From Nitrospirota bacterium (GTDB taxonomy: Bacteria > Nitrospinota > Nitrospinia > Nitrospinales > VA-1): a stretch of DNA of 6,537 nucleotides. The notes under the pieces are model-generated. The model was not told the origin of the DNA, did no database searches, and saw nothing but the letters and a program-made list of their open reading frames with translations. Positions 1 to 6,495 of this stretch are shown piece by piece. The position numbers and the translations under genes are program-made. The stretch's first letter is position 1, and each line of letters starts with the position of its first letter. The stretch spans positions 1 to 6,537 of the forward strand of contig QJWD01000176.1 of NCBI GenBank assembly GCA_003235465.1, given 5' to 3'.

Positions 1-1
1 G

Positions 2-973
2 CTCGATTTCTCTTCACCGGACCAGGCCGGCAAGTTTTTCGGCGCCTTCATCGCCAGCACCGGCGAGGTCCTGTTTTTTCACGCCGTCTTCATGGCGCTT
101 TCCGTCGCCATCGTCATCAAGGGCGTGCACGGCGGCATCGAGAAGTCCTGCGACATCATGATGCCGACCTTGTTCGTCATCCTGCTCATCCTGATGGTTC
201 GTTCGCTGACGCTTCCCGGCGCCTGGGAGGGCGTCGTCTTCTATCTGCATCCCGATTTCAGCAAGATAAATCCCGGAACCGTCCTCGTCGCCCTCGGCCA
301 GGCGTTTTTCTCCCTGAGCCTCGGCATGGGGGCCATGCTCACCTACGGCAGCTACCTGTCGCCGAAGGAAAACCTGACCGCCGCCACGGTGTACGTGGTG
401 CTGTTCGACACGCTCATCGCACTGCTCATGGGCATGGTGATTTTCCCCGCAGTGTTTGCCATGGGGCTCGAACCCACCGAGGGGCCGAGCCTGGTGTTCA
501 GCGTGCTGCCGACGGTGTTCTCCAGCATGCCGATGGGCACCCTGGTGTCGATCATCTTCTTCATCCTGCTCACCATCGCCGCGCTCACCTCGGCGATATC
601 GCTGCTCGAAGTGGTGGTCGCCTACTTCATCGACCAGCTCGGCTGGGGCCGCAAAAAAGCGGTGCTCACCATGGCCGGCGTGATCTACCTGCTCGGCGTC
701 CCTTCGGCGCTGTCGTTCGGGGTGCTTGGCGACGCCAAGTTCATGGGCATGACGTTTTTCGACATCGTCGACAACGTCGCCTCCAACTACCTCCTGCCCA
801 TCGGCGGCATGCTGACGGCGGTGTTCGTGGGCTGGGTCTGGGGCACGCACCGGGCCAAGGCGGAAATCGAAAAGCACGAGACCCGCTTTCACTGGGCGGA
901 CCAATGGGCCTTCCTCATTCGCTACGTTGCGCCGGTGGCGGTGGGCGGCGTGTTTTTAGCGCGTTTTTTCTAA
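2..973 (+). CDS. Sodium-dependent transporter, NSS/SNF (SLC6-like) family, C-terminal part (5' end outside window)
   Basis: Inner-membrane symporter that uses the sodium gradient to import a small solute; characterised bacterial relatives mostly carry amino acids. The reading frame is open from the window edge, giving 323 visible residues. Eight hydrophobic segments fit TM4-TM11: about residues 25-41, 53-69, 96-119, 127-153, 178-211, 218-238, 261-280 and 304-323. The TM6 signature ALGQAFFSLSLGMG (97-110) contains the unwound, substrate-binding stretch of the family. LTSAIS (195-200) in TM8 matches the Thr-Ser pair that binds sodium at the Na2 site in LeuT. The protein ends right after TM11, as in 11-TM bacterial members such as MhsT and Tyt1, not 12-TM LeuT. 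About 130 N-terminal residues, including TM1 with its binding residues, are missing, so the substrate cannot be inferred. It converges on hldE and has no evident functional link to it. The family call is firm. Confidence 0.93.
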   Translation, partial: LDFSSPDQAGKFFGAFIASTGEVLFFHAVFMALSVAIVIKGVHGGIEKSCDIMMPTLFVILLILMVRSLTLPGAWEGVVFYLHPDFSKINPGTVLVALGQAFFSLSLGMGAMLTYGSYLSPKENLTAATVYVVLFDTLIALLMGMVIFPAVFAMGLEPTEGPSLVFSVLPTVFSSMPMGTLVSIIFFILLTIAALTSAISLLEVVVAYFIDQLGWGRKKAVLTMAGVIYLLGVPSALSFGVLGDAKFMGMTFFDIVDNVASNYLLPIGGMLTAVFVGWVWGTHRAKAEIEKHETRFHWADQWAFLIRYVAPVAVGGVFLARFF

Positions 974-1047
974 CCCGTTTTTTTCAGCTGGAATTTTCCT
1001 TGACGCCGAGCGGCCTGAAGCACGGTGCGGTTTAGCGGGTTTTTTTT
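972..1047 (+). terminator. Possible intrinsic terminator of the transporter gene, with a long loop
   Basis: AACCCG at 972-977, starting inside the transporter stop codon, is the reverse complement of CGGGTT at 1036-1041. A GU and a UA pair can extend the stem to 8 pairs, and T residues continue to 1047. The geometry fits an intrinsic terminator, but the loop of roughly 55 bases is long and I see no strong inner stem to close it. The rest of the 974-1129 convergent gap shows no gene. Confidence 0.3.
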
Positions 1048-1120
1048 GCTTCCCCGGTTTGATGGGATATGATTTCGACCGGAGGGTCTTGGCGGCGGGG
1101 GCCTGATGGCGTTTTTCAGG

Positions 1121-1145
1121 GGCGGTTTTCTAGCCGCCGTTTTTT
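1121..1145 (+). terminator. Intrinsic terminator for plus-strand transcripts, overlapping the 3' end of hldE
   Basis: GGCGG at 1121-1125 pairs perfectly with CCGCC at 1134-1138 across an 8-base loop; a further T-G pair shortens the loop to 6. The stem is followed by one G and six T (1140-1145), then TCTC-like pyrimidines. This is standard intrinsic-terminator form for RNA read rightward from the transporter gene, ending about 170 bases past its stop. The downstream arm also encodes the last two glycine codons of hldE, and the hldE stop codon lies in the loop. On the minus strand the same hairpin has no following T-run, so it should not end hldE transcription. Confidence 0.55.
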
Positions 1146-2623
1146 CTCTCTGGCCGGGCGCCCTGGCCGGTCTTCAGGATTTTTTCCACCGTGTTCGTCG
1201 TCGACAGCCCCTTGACGATGGGGATGAGTTCCACCCGCGCGCCGTAGCCTTCGACGATTTCCCGCCCCACCACTTCATCGATCTTGTAGTCATTCCCCTT
1301 GACGAGAATATCCGGGCGGATTTCGCGGATCAGGTTCTCCGGCGTCGGCTCGTCGAAGATGGTGATGTAATCGATGTACTTGAGGGCGGAGAGGATGTTG
1401 GCGCGCTCCTTTTCGCTCTTGATGGGGCGGTCGGGGCCCTTGATGCGCCTCACCGAGGCGTCGCTGTTAAGCCCCACCACCAGCACGTCGCCCAGGGCGC
1501 GCGCCTTCTCGAGAAATTCGATGTGACCGCCGTGAATGATGTCGAAACAGCCGTTGGTGAACACCACGGTTTTGTCGACGCTCTTGGCGAGGCTGGTGAC
1601 TTTTTTAAGCTCGTCGAGCTTCAGCACCGTATGCGAGGTGCGCAGCATTTCCTCGCGCAGAAATTCGTTGATCTCCTCCAGGGTGACCACCGCCGTACCC
1701 AGCTTGCCGACGACGATGCCCGCCGCCATATTGGACAGCCAGGCCGCTTCCGGAAATTCGAACCCGACAAACGCGCACATGCCGAACACGCTGACGACGG
1801 TGTCGCCCGCGCCGGTGACGTCGAACACTTCCTTGGCCTCGGTGGCGATGCGTACCGGTTTTTCCTTGTTGCGGTAGAGGACCATGCCGTCCTTGCCGCG
1901 AGTGATAAGAAGCGCCTCGGCGCGGGTGAGCGAGAGCAGGTATTCGGCGGCCCGCTCCAGGTCTTCCTCGTTGTTTATCTTTATCGGCACCGAGCGTTCG
2001 ACTTCCTTCTGGTTGGGGGTGAGCACGCTCGCGCCCTGGTAGAGGGTGAAATCCGCGCTCTTCGGGTCGACGATGACGCGCTTCTTGTGCTTTTTTGCCC
2101 CCGCGACCACGGTCTTGATGATTTTTTGCGTGAGAATGCCTTTTTGATAATCCGAGCAGATCACGCCATCCAGGCCCGGCAGAACCTTTTTGATGAACTC
2201 GACGATCTTTTTTTCGGTTTTTTCGGTGATGGGACGCTTGTCCTCCTTGTCGATCCTGAGGATCTGCTGGTTGTGCGCGACGACGCGGATCTTCGAGGTG
2301 GTGGGGCGATGCACGAAACGGAATATGCCCTCGGTTTGGATGCCGCGGCTTTTGATGAGCGCAAGCAGGCGGTCGCCCTTTTCATCCTGGCCGATGGCGC
2401 CGACGAGCAGCACCTCGCAGCCGAGCGCCACCAGGTTGTTGGCGACATTGGCCGCGCCACCGAGTGAAAGGGTTTCCGAGCGCGTGTCGAGGATGGGCAC
2501 CGGCGCTTCCGGGGAGATGCGGCTCACCCCGCCCCAGATGTATTCGTCGAGAATGAGATCGCCCACGACGAGAACCCGGGGCCGGTGCTCGCTGTCGAAG
2601 AAATCCTTGAATTTGCCTTTCAT
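1130..2623 (-). CDS. hldE: Bifunctional D-beta-D-heptose 7-phosphate kinase / heptose 1-phosphate adenylyltransferase
   Basis: Cytosolic enzyme of ADP-heptose synthesis for lipopolysaccharide inner core. It phosphorylates D-glycero-D-manno-heptose 7-phosphate to the 1,7-bisphosphate and, after GmhB removes the 7-phosphate, adenylylates the 1-phosphate. The N-terminal ribokinase/PfkB domain spans about residues 12-325, with GGAANVANNL (55-64) and the ATP/catalytic motif DVTGAGDT (268-275, Asp274 the expected base). The C-terminal nucleotidyltransferase domain spans about 350-485, with TNGCFDIIHGGH (356-367) carrying the HxGH nucleotide-binding motif and LSTTNTVEKI (473-482) near the end. At 497 residues it is a little longer than E. 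coli HldE, with both domains fused and intact. Its ATG directly follows the gmhA stop (TGA-ATG), with GGAG five bases upstream inside gmhA, so translation is probably coupled. The last codons overlap a terminator serving the opposite strand. Certain by family. Confidence 0.97.
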   Translation of the reverse strand: MKGKFKDFFDSEHRPRVLVVGDLILDEYIWGGVSRISPEAPVPILDTRSETLSLGGAANVANNLVALGCEVLLVGAIGQDEKGDRLLALIKSRGIQTEGIFRFVHRPTTSKIRVVAHNQQILRIDKEDKRPITEKTEKKIVEFIKKVLPGLDGVICSDYQKGILTQKIIKTVVAGAKKHKKRVIVDPKSADFTLYQGASVLTPNQKEVERSVPIKINNEEDLERAAEYLLSLTRAEALLITRGKDGMVLYRNKEKPVRIATEAKEVFDVTGAGDTVVSVFGMCAFVGFEFPEAAWLSNMAAGIVVGKLGTAVVTLEEINEFLREEMLRTSHTVLKLDELKKVTSLAKSVDKTVVFTNGCFDIIHGGHIEFLEKARALGDVLVVGLNSDASVRRIKGPDRPIKSEKERANILSALKYIDYITIFDEPTPENLIREIRPDILVKGNDYKIDEVVGREIVEGYGARVELIPIVKGLSTTNTVEKILKTGQGARPERKNGG

Positions 2624-3184
2624 TCAAACTCCGTCGTCGATGAGTTCGCAGAGGATGTGACCGATGGTGATGTGGGCTTCCTGAATCCTGGCGGTATCGT
2701 CGGAGGGGACGACGAGCGCGACGTCGGCGTGTTCCCGTGCGCGGCCGCCTCCCTTGCCGAGGAGGGCGAGGGTCGCCACCTTGAGCTCGTTCGCCAGCTT
2801 GAGGGCGCGGACGATGTTTTCGGAATTGCCGCTGGTGCTGATGCCGAGCAGCACATCGCCGGGGTGCGCCAGGGCTTCTACCTGGCGCGAGAACACCGTG
2901 TCGAAGCCGTAATCGTTGCCGATGGCGGTGAGCGCCGAGGTGTCCACCGTGAGGGCGACGGCGGCAAGCGGCGGGCGTTCCTTCTTGTAGCGGCCGACAA
3001 GCTCTGCGGCGATGTGCTGGCAATCGGCGGCGCTGCCGCCGTTGCCCATGAGCAAAAGCTTGCCGCCCTGGCTCAGGCTGTGGGCGATCAGGCGGGCGGC
3101 TTTCAGGATATCGCCGGCGAGGGTTTCCGCCATCCGGTGCTTGAGGTCGCCGCTTTCTTTCAGGAATTGTTTGACCCGTTCCAT
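2624..3184 (-). CDS. gmhA: Phosphoheptose isomerase (sedoheptulose 7-phosphate isomerase)
   Basis: Cytosolic enzyme for the first step of ADP-heptose synthesis: sedoheptulose 7-phosphate to D-glycero-D-manno-heptose 7-phosphate, the substrate of the HldE kinase encoded next. The 186 residues form a single SIS sugar-isomerase domain close to the usual 190-200 length. [16 protein letters not shown] (47-62) includes His57 and Glu61, STSGNS (116-121) is the phosphate-binding loop, and TARIQEAH (164-171) followed by His176 supplies Gln168 and His176. These four residues line up in spacing with the E. coli zinc-site and catalytic residues His61, Glu65, Gln172 and His180. The start is well fixed: an in-frame TGA lies at 3197-3199, only four codons before the ATG. 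A weak purine stretch (ACGGACGG) precedes it. It is separated from radC by 59 bases holding a hairpin and abuts hldE. GmhA rather than a DiaA-like SIS protein is supported by the neighbour. Confidence 0.96.
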   Translation of the reverse strand: MERVKQFLKESGDLKHRMAETLAGDILKAARLIAHSLSQGGKLLLMGNGGSAADCQHIAAELVGRYKKERPPLAAVALTVDTSALTAIGNDYGFDTVFSRQVEALAHPGDVLLGISTSGNSENIVRALKLANELKVATLALLGKGGGRAREHADVALVVPSDDTARIQEAHITIGHILCELIDDGV

Positions 3185-3204
3185 GAAACCGTCCGTTCAG
3201 GTTG

Positions 3205-3224
3205 CCGGGAGATGCGCGTCCCGG
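3205..3224 (-). other. Perfect hairpin in the radC-gmhA intercistronic gap
   Basis: CCGGGA (3205-3210) and TCCCGG (3219-3224) form a perfect 6-base stem around an 8-base loop. It lies between the radC stop and the gmhA start in the widest gap of the operon. No T-run follows on the minus strand, so it is not a standard intrinsic terminator; an mRNA stability or processing element is possible but unproven. The stem is short for GC-rich DNA. Confidence 0.3.
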
Positions 3225-3243
3225 AGCATGGGGGGCTGCCAGC

Positions 3244-3945
3244 TCAGAGCAGGCCCTCGCCGGAAAAACTGTAATACGTGCCGGCGCCGATGATGACGTG
3301 ATCCACCAGGCGGATGCCGATGATCTGCCCGGTTTTGCTGATGCGGTGGGTGATCTCGATATCCTGCTGGCTTTGCGTCGGGTCGCCGCTCGGGTGGTTG
3401 TGCACCAGGGCGATCGCCGCCGCCGATTCCTTGATGGCGGGGATCATGACCTCGCGCGGGTGCACGATGCTCGAATTCAGGCTGCCTTCGGAAATGTTGC
3501 ATTCCTTGATCAGGTTCATCTTCGGATCGAGGAGCGCCACCTTGACCACTTCCTTCTTCAGGTGCCTGAGGAAGGGGGAAAACAGCTCGAAAAAATCCCG
3601 GCTCGTCCGCATGCTGACCTTTTCCCCGCTGCTCTCCGAGAACATGCGCTTACCGATTTCCAGCGCCGCCTTGATCTGCGCCGCCTTGGCCTCGCCGATG
3701 CCGTTGACCTGGCAGAGCTCGTTCACCGTCGCCTGATCCAGCGAGCGGAAACCGCCGAACACGCGCAGGAGGTCGCGGCTCAAGTCCACCGCGTTTTTCC
3801 GCGACTGCCGGTCTCCCGAGCCGATGAGGATGCCGAGCAGGTTGGCGTCGGAAAGCTTGTCCTCGCCGTACCTGATCAGGCGTTCGCGCGGCCTTTCGTC
3901 CTCCGGCCAGTGCTTTATGGATGAATGGTCGCCTGCTGGGGGCAT
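3244..3945 (-). CDS. radC: RadC family JAB/MPN+ domain protein (UPF0758)
   Basis: Predicted cytosolic metalloprotein of the RadC family. The cellular role is unsettled: the name came from an E. coli mutation later traced to recG, so a DNA-repair function should not be assumed. The 233 residues match the usual length. The N-terminal half has the family PEDERPRERL start (14-23) and a helix-hairpin-helix-like segment around NGIGEAKAAQI (81-91), a fold often used for DNA contact. The C-terminal JAB domain holds HNHPSGDP (182-189), with Asp195 after SQQ, giving the His-x-His...Asp zinc ligands of the JAMM motif. HPREV (162-166) contains the conserved upstream Glu165. All key residues are present, so it is probably an active metalloprotein rather than a relic. 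The ATG at 3943-3945 is preceded by GGAA six bases upstream; the gap from the preceding gene is only 12 bases. Confidence 0.94.
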   Translation of the reverse strand: MPPAGDHSSIKHWPEDERPRERLIRYGEDKLSDANLLGILIGSGDRQSRKNAVDLSRDLLRVFGGFRSLDQATVNELCQVNGIGEAKAAQIKAALEIGKRMFSESSGEKVSMRTSRDFFELFSPFLRHLKKEVVKVALLDPKMNLIKECNISEGSLNSSIVHPREVMIPAIKESAAAIALVHNHPSGDPTQSQQDIEITHRISKTGQIIGIRLVDHVIIGAGTYYSFSGEGLL

Positions 3946-3957
3946 GCCGCATTCCGT

Positions 3958-4896
3958 TCATGATGATAACAGCTTGGCCTTGAAATAGTCGAGGGTGTGG
4001 GCGAGCCCCTCATCGAGCTTGACCACGGGCGACCAGCCCAGTTTCTCGGTGGCGAGGCCGATGTCGGGCTGCCGGATTTTCGGATCGTCTTCGGGAAGCG
4101 GGGCGGAGATGATTTTACTCGCGCTGCCGGTGGCTTGCAATATTTTCTCCGCCATCTCGCGCACCGTCATTTCCCGGGGGTTGCCGATGTTGACCGGCTC
4201 GGCGTAATCCGACATCAGCAGGCGGTAAATGCCTTCAACCAGGTCGCTGACGTAGCAGAAGCTCCTCGTCTGGCTGCCGTCGCCGTAAACGGTGATATCC
4301 TTTCCCGTGAGCGCCTGCGCCAGAAAATTTGGGATGGCCCGCCCGTCCTTCACCCGCATGCGCGGGCCGTAGGTGTTGAAGATCCTGACGATGCGGGTCT
4401 TCACGTTATGGTAACGGTGGTAGGCCATGGTGATGGCCTCGGCGAAGCGCTTGGCTTCGTCGTAAACGCCGCGCGGGCCGACGGGGTTGACGTTGCCCCA
4501 GTAACTTTCCTTTTGCGGGTGGATCAGCGGGTCGCCGTACACCTCGGAGGTGGAAGCGAGCAGGAACACCGCGCCCTTCTCCTTGGCGAGGCCGAGGGCG
4601 TTGTGGGTTCCGAGCGAGCCCACCTTGAGCGTCTGAATGGGCAATTCGAGATAATCGATGGGGCTTGCGGGGGAGGCGAAATGCAGGATGTAGTCCAGCT
4701 TTCCAACGATGGGGATGTATTCGGTGACGTTGTGCTTCACGAACTTGAAGCGATCGCTTTTGATATGGGCGATGTTTTCCAGCAACCCGGTGAGCAGGTT
4801 GTCCATGCAGATCACCTCGTGCCCCTTCGCCAGGAGATAATCGCAAAGATGTGACCCCAGAAAACCCGCCCCTCCGGTGACCAGTGATCGTGGCAT
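3958..4896 (-). CDS. UDP-glucuronate decarboxylase (UDP-xylose synthase type), extended SDR family
   Basis: Probable NAD+-dependent conversion of UDP-glucuronate to UDP-xylose, a sugar donor for surface polysaccharide or lipopolysaccharide. The 312 residues are a full short-form extended-SDR enzyme. The Rossmann motif [10 protein letters not shown] (7-16) is followed by Asp32 in CMDN, as expected for NAD binding. HFASPASP (72-79), STSEVYGDP (115-123), YDEAKR (145-150, the catalytic Tyr-x-x-x-Lys pair) and [10 protein letters not shown] (177-186) are the combination typical of UXS. This separates it from GalE-type epimerases and dTDP-glucose dehydratases. One small difference is YDEAKR where UXS proteins commonly have YDEGKR. 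The ATG is preceded by AGAGGA, overlapping the fmt stop region seven bases away, so it is co-transcribed with fmt. The exact product is inferred from motifs; a related UDP-sugar epimerase or decarboxylase is the main alternative. Confidence 0.88.
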   Translation of the reverse strand: MPRSLVTGGAGFLGSHLCDYLLAKGHEVICMDNLLTGLLENIAHIKSDRFKFVKHNVTEYIPIVGKLDYILHFASPASPIDYLELPIQTLKVGSLGTHNALGLAKEKGAVFLLASTSEVYGDPLIHPQKESYWGNVNPVGPRGVYDEAKRFAEAITMAYHRYHNVKTRIVRIFNTYGPRMRVKDGRAIPNFLAQALTGKDITVYGDGSQTRSFCYVSDLVEGIYRLLMSDYAEPVNIGNPREMTVREMAEKILQATGSASKIISAPLPEDDPKIRQPDIGLATEKLGWSPVVKLDEGLAHTLDYFKAKLLSS

Positions 4897-4903
4897 GTGT
4901 CCT

Positions 4904-5866
4904 CTATTCCTGTTGGGGGTCTGTCGCCGCGGGCGCGCTTGTGAAGACGTCGCCCGGGGCGATCTTGTTGCCGGCGAGAAAGCTCGCGGCGGTCATTTCA
5001 TTTTTACCCTCCGGCTTGAGCGCGGTGATGACCAGCCTGCCGCTGCCCGTTGCCACCTCGATGCCCTGAGGGGAGGCGCGCACCACCCGCCCCGGCTCCT
5101 CCCCCGCCTCGCCAGGGGCGACGGCGGACTGGCACAGCATGAGCCGCCGGCCGGCGTAAAAGGTGTAGGCGCCCGGCCACGGAAACAACCCGCGCACCAG
5201 GTTGTGAATGCGCTCGGCGTCTTCGCTCCAGTCGATGTCTCCTTCTTCCTTCTTCAACTTGGGCGCGAGGGTGGCCTGGGCGTCGTCCTGCGGCGTCGAC
5301 TTCAGGGTTCCCGCCGCAAGCGATTCCAAGGTTTCCATCACCAGTCCGGCACCGACCTCGGCGAGCTTGTCGTGCAGGGTTTTTGCGTTGTCATCCGGCG
5401 CGATGGGCACGCGCCGGATGAGCAGGATGTCTCCGGTGTCGAGACCGGTGTCCATTTTCATGGTGGTGATGCCGGTCTCGCGGTCGCCGTTTAGAATCGC
5501 CCGGTTGATGGGCGCGGCGCCTCGGTAGCGGGGCAGCACCGACGAATGCAGGTTCATCGAAAACAGCCTGGGCGCCTCCAGCACCTCGGCGCTCAATATC
5601 TGTCCGAAGGCGACGACGATGGTTAAATCCGGCGCGAGCTCCCTCAGCACCTCGACGAACTCCGGCGCCCGGCACTTTTCCGGTTGCAGCACCGGGATGC
5701 CGGCTTCGACGGCGAATTGTTTCACCGGCGATGCGGTGAGCCCGCGGCCGCGGCCCTTGGGCCTGTCCGGCTGGGTCACCACGGCGAGGATCTCGTGCTC
5801 GGAGGCAACCAGCCGCTTGAGGGTCGGCAGGGCGAACTCGGGCGTCCCCATGAAGACGATCTTCAT
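4904..5866 (-). CDS. fmt: Methionyl-tRNA formyltransferase
   Basis: Cytosolic enzyme that transfers a formyl group from 10-formyltetrahydrofolate to methionyl-initiator tRNA, making it competent for bacterial initiation. The 320 residues match the family length of about 310-320. The N-terminal formyltransferase domain begins [12 protein letters not shown] and contains PKGRGRGL (36-43), the basic loop region that contacts tRNA. The signature [17 protein letters not shown] (105-121) has the catalytic Asn105 and His107, and LDTGD (142-146) supplies Asp143; the spacing matches the E. coli triad Asn106/His108/Asp144. The C-terminal OB-like domain starts near 205 and includes the FPWPGAYT segment (228-235). 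The start codon overlaps the def stop as ATGA, so translation of the two is probably coupled. This def-fmt order is a common bacterial arrangement. Confidence 0.97.
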   Translation of the reverse strand: MKIVFMGTPEFALPTLKRLVASEHEILAVVTQPDRPKGRGRGLTASPVKQFAVEAGIPVLQPEKCRAPEFVEVLRELAPDLTIVVAFGQILSAEVLEAPRLFSMNLHSSVLPRYRGAAPINRAILNGDRETGITTMKMDTGLDTGDILLIRRVPIAPDDNAKTLHDKLAEVGAGLVMETLESLAAGTLKSTPQDDAQATLAPKLKKEEGDIDWSEDAERIHNLVRGLFPWPGAYTFYAGRRLMLCQSAVAPGEAGEEPGRVVRASPQGIEVATGSGRLVITALKPEGKNEMTAASFLAGNKIAPGDVFTSAPAATDPQQE

Positions 5867-6375
5867 TCCGCCATCTCTTTCTGAAGTTTCTTGAACTTTC
5901 GCTTCAGGATGTTGCGCTTGACGCTGCCCAAGTTGTCCCAGAACAGGGTTCCCGCCAGGTGTTCCATTTCGTGCTGAAAGGCGCGTGCGAGAAAACCCTC
6001 GGCCTCGTAGCGCACGTCGCGGCCTTCAAGGTCCACGCCTTTCAGTTCCACCCGCTTTGCCCGCCTGACCTCGGCGAAGATATCCGGAATGCTCAGGCAC
6101 CCTTCCTCGGCGAGAATCTCGTCCTCGGTGGCGGTGATCACCGGGTTGACCACAGCGACCAGGTTGCGCTCGCCGGTTTCGATGCCAAGGTCGACGACGA
6201 ACAGGTTTTTGGCCTCGCCCACCTGGTTGGCGGCGAGCCCCGCGCCTTTCTCCTTAAGCATGGTTTCATACATGTCGTCCACCAGGCGTACGAGGGCCTC
6301 GTCGATATTTTCGATGGGTTCGCCCTTTTTCCTGAGAACAGGGTCCAGCCAGTTGCGGACTCGTAAGAGAGACAT
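5863..6375 (-). CDS. def: Peptide deformylase
   Basis: Cytosolic, ribosome-associated metalloenzyme that removes the formyl group from the N-terminal methionine of new proteins, the reverse partner of Fmt encoded next. The 170 residues fit a type I (Gram-negative) enzyme. Motif 1 is GAGLAANQ (44-51), motif 2 EGCLS (91-95) with metal ligand Cys93, and motif 3 QHEMEHLAG (134-142) with ligands His135 and His139 and catalytic Glu136. Motif 3 is normally HExDH; here the fourth position is Glu138 (codon GAA at 5962-5964), a conservative change that leaves all ligands and the catalytic Glu in place. The C-terminus ends in a Lys-rich helix, as in other type I enzymes that dock at the ribosome. The ATG has a strong GGAGG (6384-6388) eight bases upstream, and a candidate promoter lies just before that, so it is probably the first gene of the operon. 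Confidence 0.97.
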   Translation of the reverse strand: MSLLRVRNWLDPVLRKKGEPIENIDEALVRLVDDMYETMLKEKGAGLAANQVGEAKNLFVVDLGIETGERNLVAVVNPVITATEDEILAEEGCLSIPDIFAEVRRAKRVELKGVDLEGRDVRYEAEGFLARAFQHEMEHLAGTLFWDNLGSVKRNILKRKFKKLQKEMAE

Positions 6376-6400
6376 GGTGAACGCCTCCGGCTCCCGGTGC

Positions 6401-6429
6401 GATAAAATTCCGGATTATTCTAAGGTCAA
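6401..6429 (-). promoter_or_regulatory. Candidate sigma-70-type promoter for the def operon
   Basis: Reading the minus strand, TTGACC (6429-6424, five of six to TTGACA) is followed after 16 bases by TTTTAT (6407-6402, four of six to TATAAT), or after 17 bases by TTTATC. It lies in the most AT-rich part of the argJ-def gap. The transcript would begin about 20 bases before the def ATG, leaving room for the GGAGG ribosome site. Found by eye; no expression evidence. Confidence 0.4.
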
Positions 6430-6474
6430 AAGCCGGGGTTGTGAAGGTTTAATTGGCCAGCCAGGCCGGGGCCC

Positions 6475-6495
6475 AGGCGCACAAGGGAGGCGCCT
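6475..6495 (-). terminator. Hairpin at the argJ stop codon, weak terminator candidate
   Basis: AGGCGC (6475-6480) and GCGCCT (6490-6495) form a perfect 6-base stem with a 9-base loop, touching the argJ stop codon. A second small stem, GGCC-5-GGCC, lies at 6455-6467. Neither is followed by a T-run on the minus strand, so intrinsic termination is doubtful; argJ transcripts may partly read into def. Confidence 0.22.

Noticed and set aside
14..904. Open minus-strand frame of 296 codons opposite the transporter gene
   Set aside because: Extremely His/Glu/Gly/Arg-rich, low-complexity product typical of an antisense frame to hydrophobic GC-rich membrane-protein codons; the plus strand has clear NSS family motifs.
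1151..1170. TGGCCGG repeated twice near the hldE 3' end
   Set aside because: A 7-base repeat inside coding sequence with similar codons; too short to indicate a repeat element.
1106..2467. Long open frame (about 450 codons) on the plus strand opposite hldE
   Set aside because: It is the antisense shadow of a GC-rich gene: composition is skewed to Asp, His, Arg, Ala and Gly with no recognisable domain, while the minus strand encodes a complete two-domain HldE.
3997..4854. Open plus-strand frame of 285 codons opposite the UDP-glucuronate decarboxylase gene
   Set aside because: No family motif, antisense-type composition, and it lies almost wholly within a well-supported enzyme gene.
6387..6436. 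Inverted repeat CCGGCT ... AGCCGG flanking the candidate def promoter, as a possible operator
   Set aside because: Arms are only 6 bases and 38 bases apart in GC-rich sequence; chance is the simpler explanation and no regulator is implied.
6376..6494. Possible riboswitch or small RNA in the argJ-def gap
   Set aside because: 119 bases containing only a promoter-like pair, short stems and a ribosome site; no conserved RNA architecture could be recognised.
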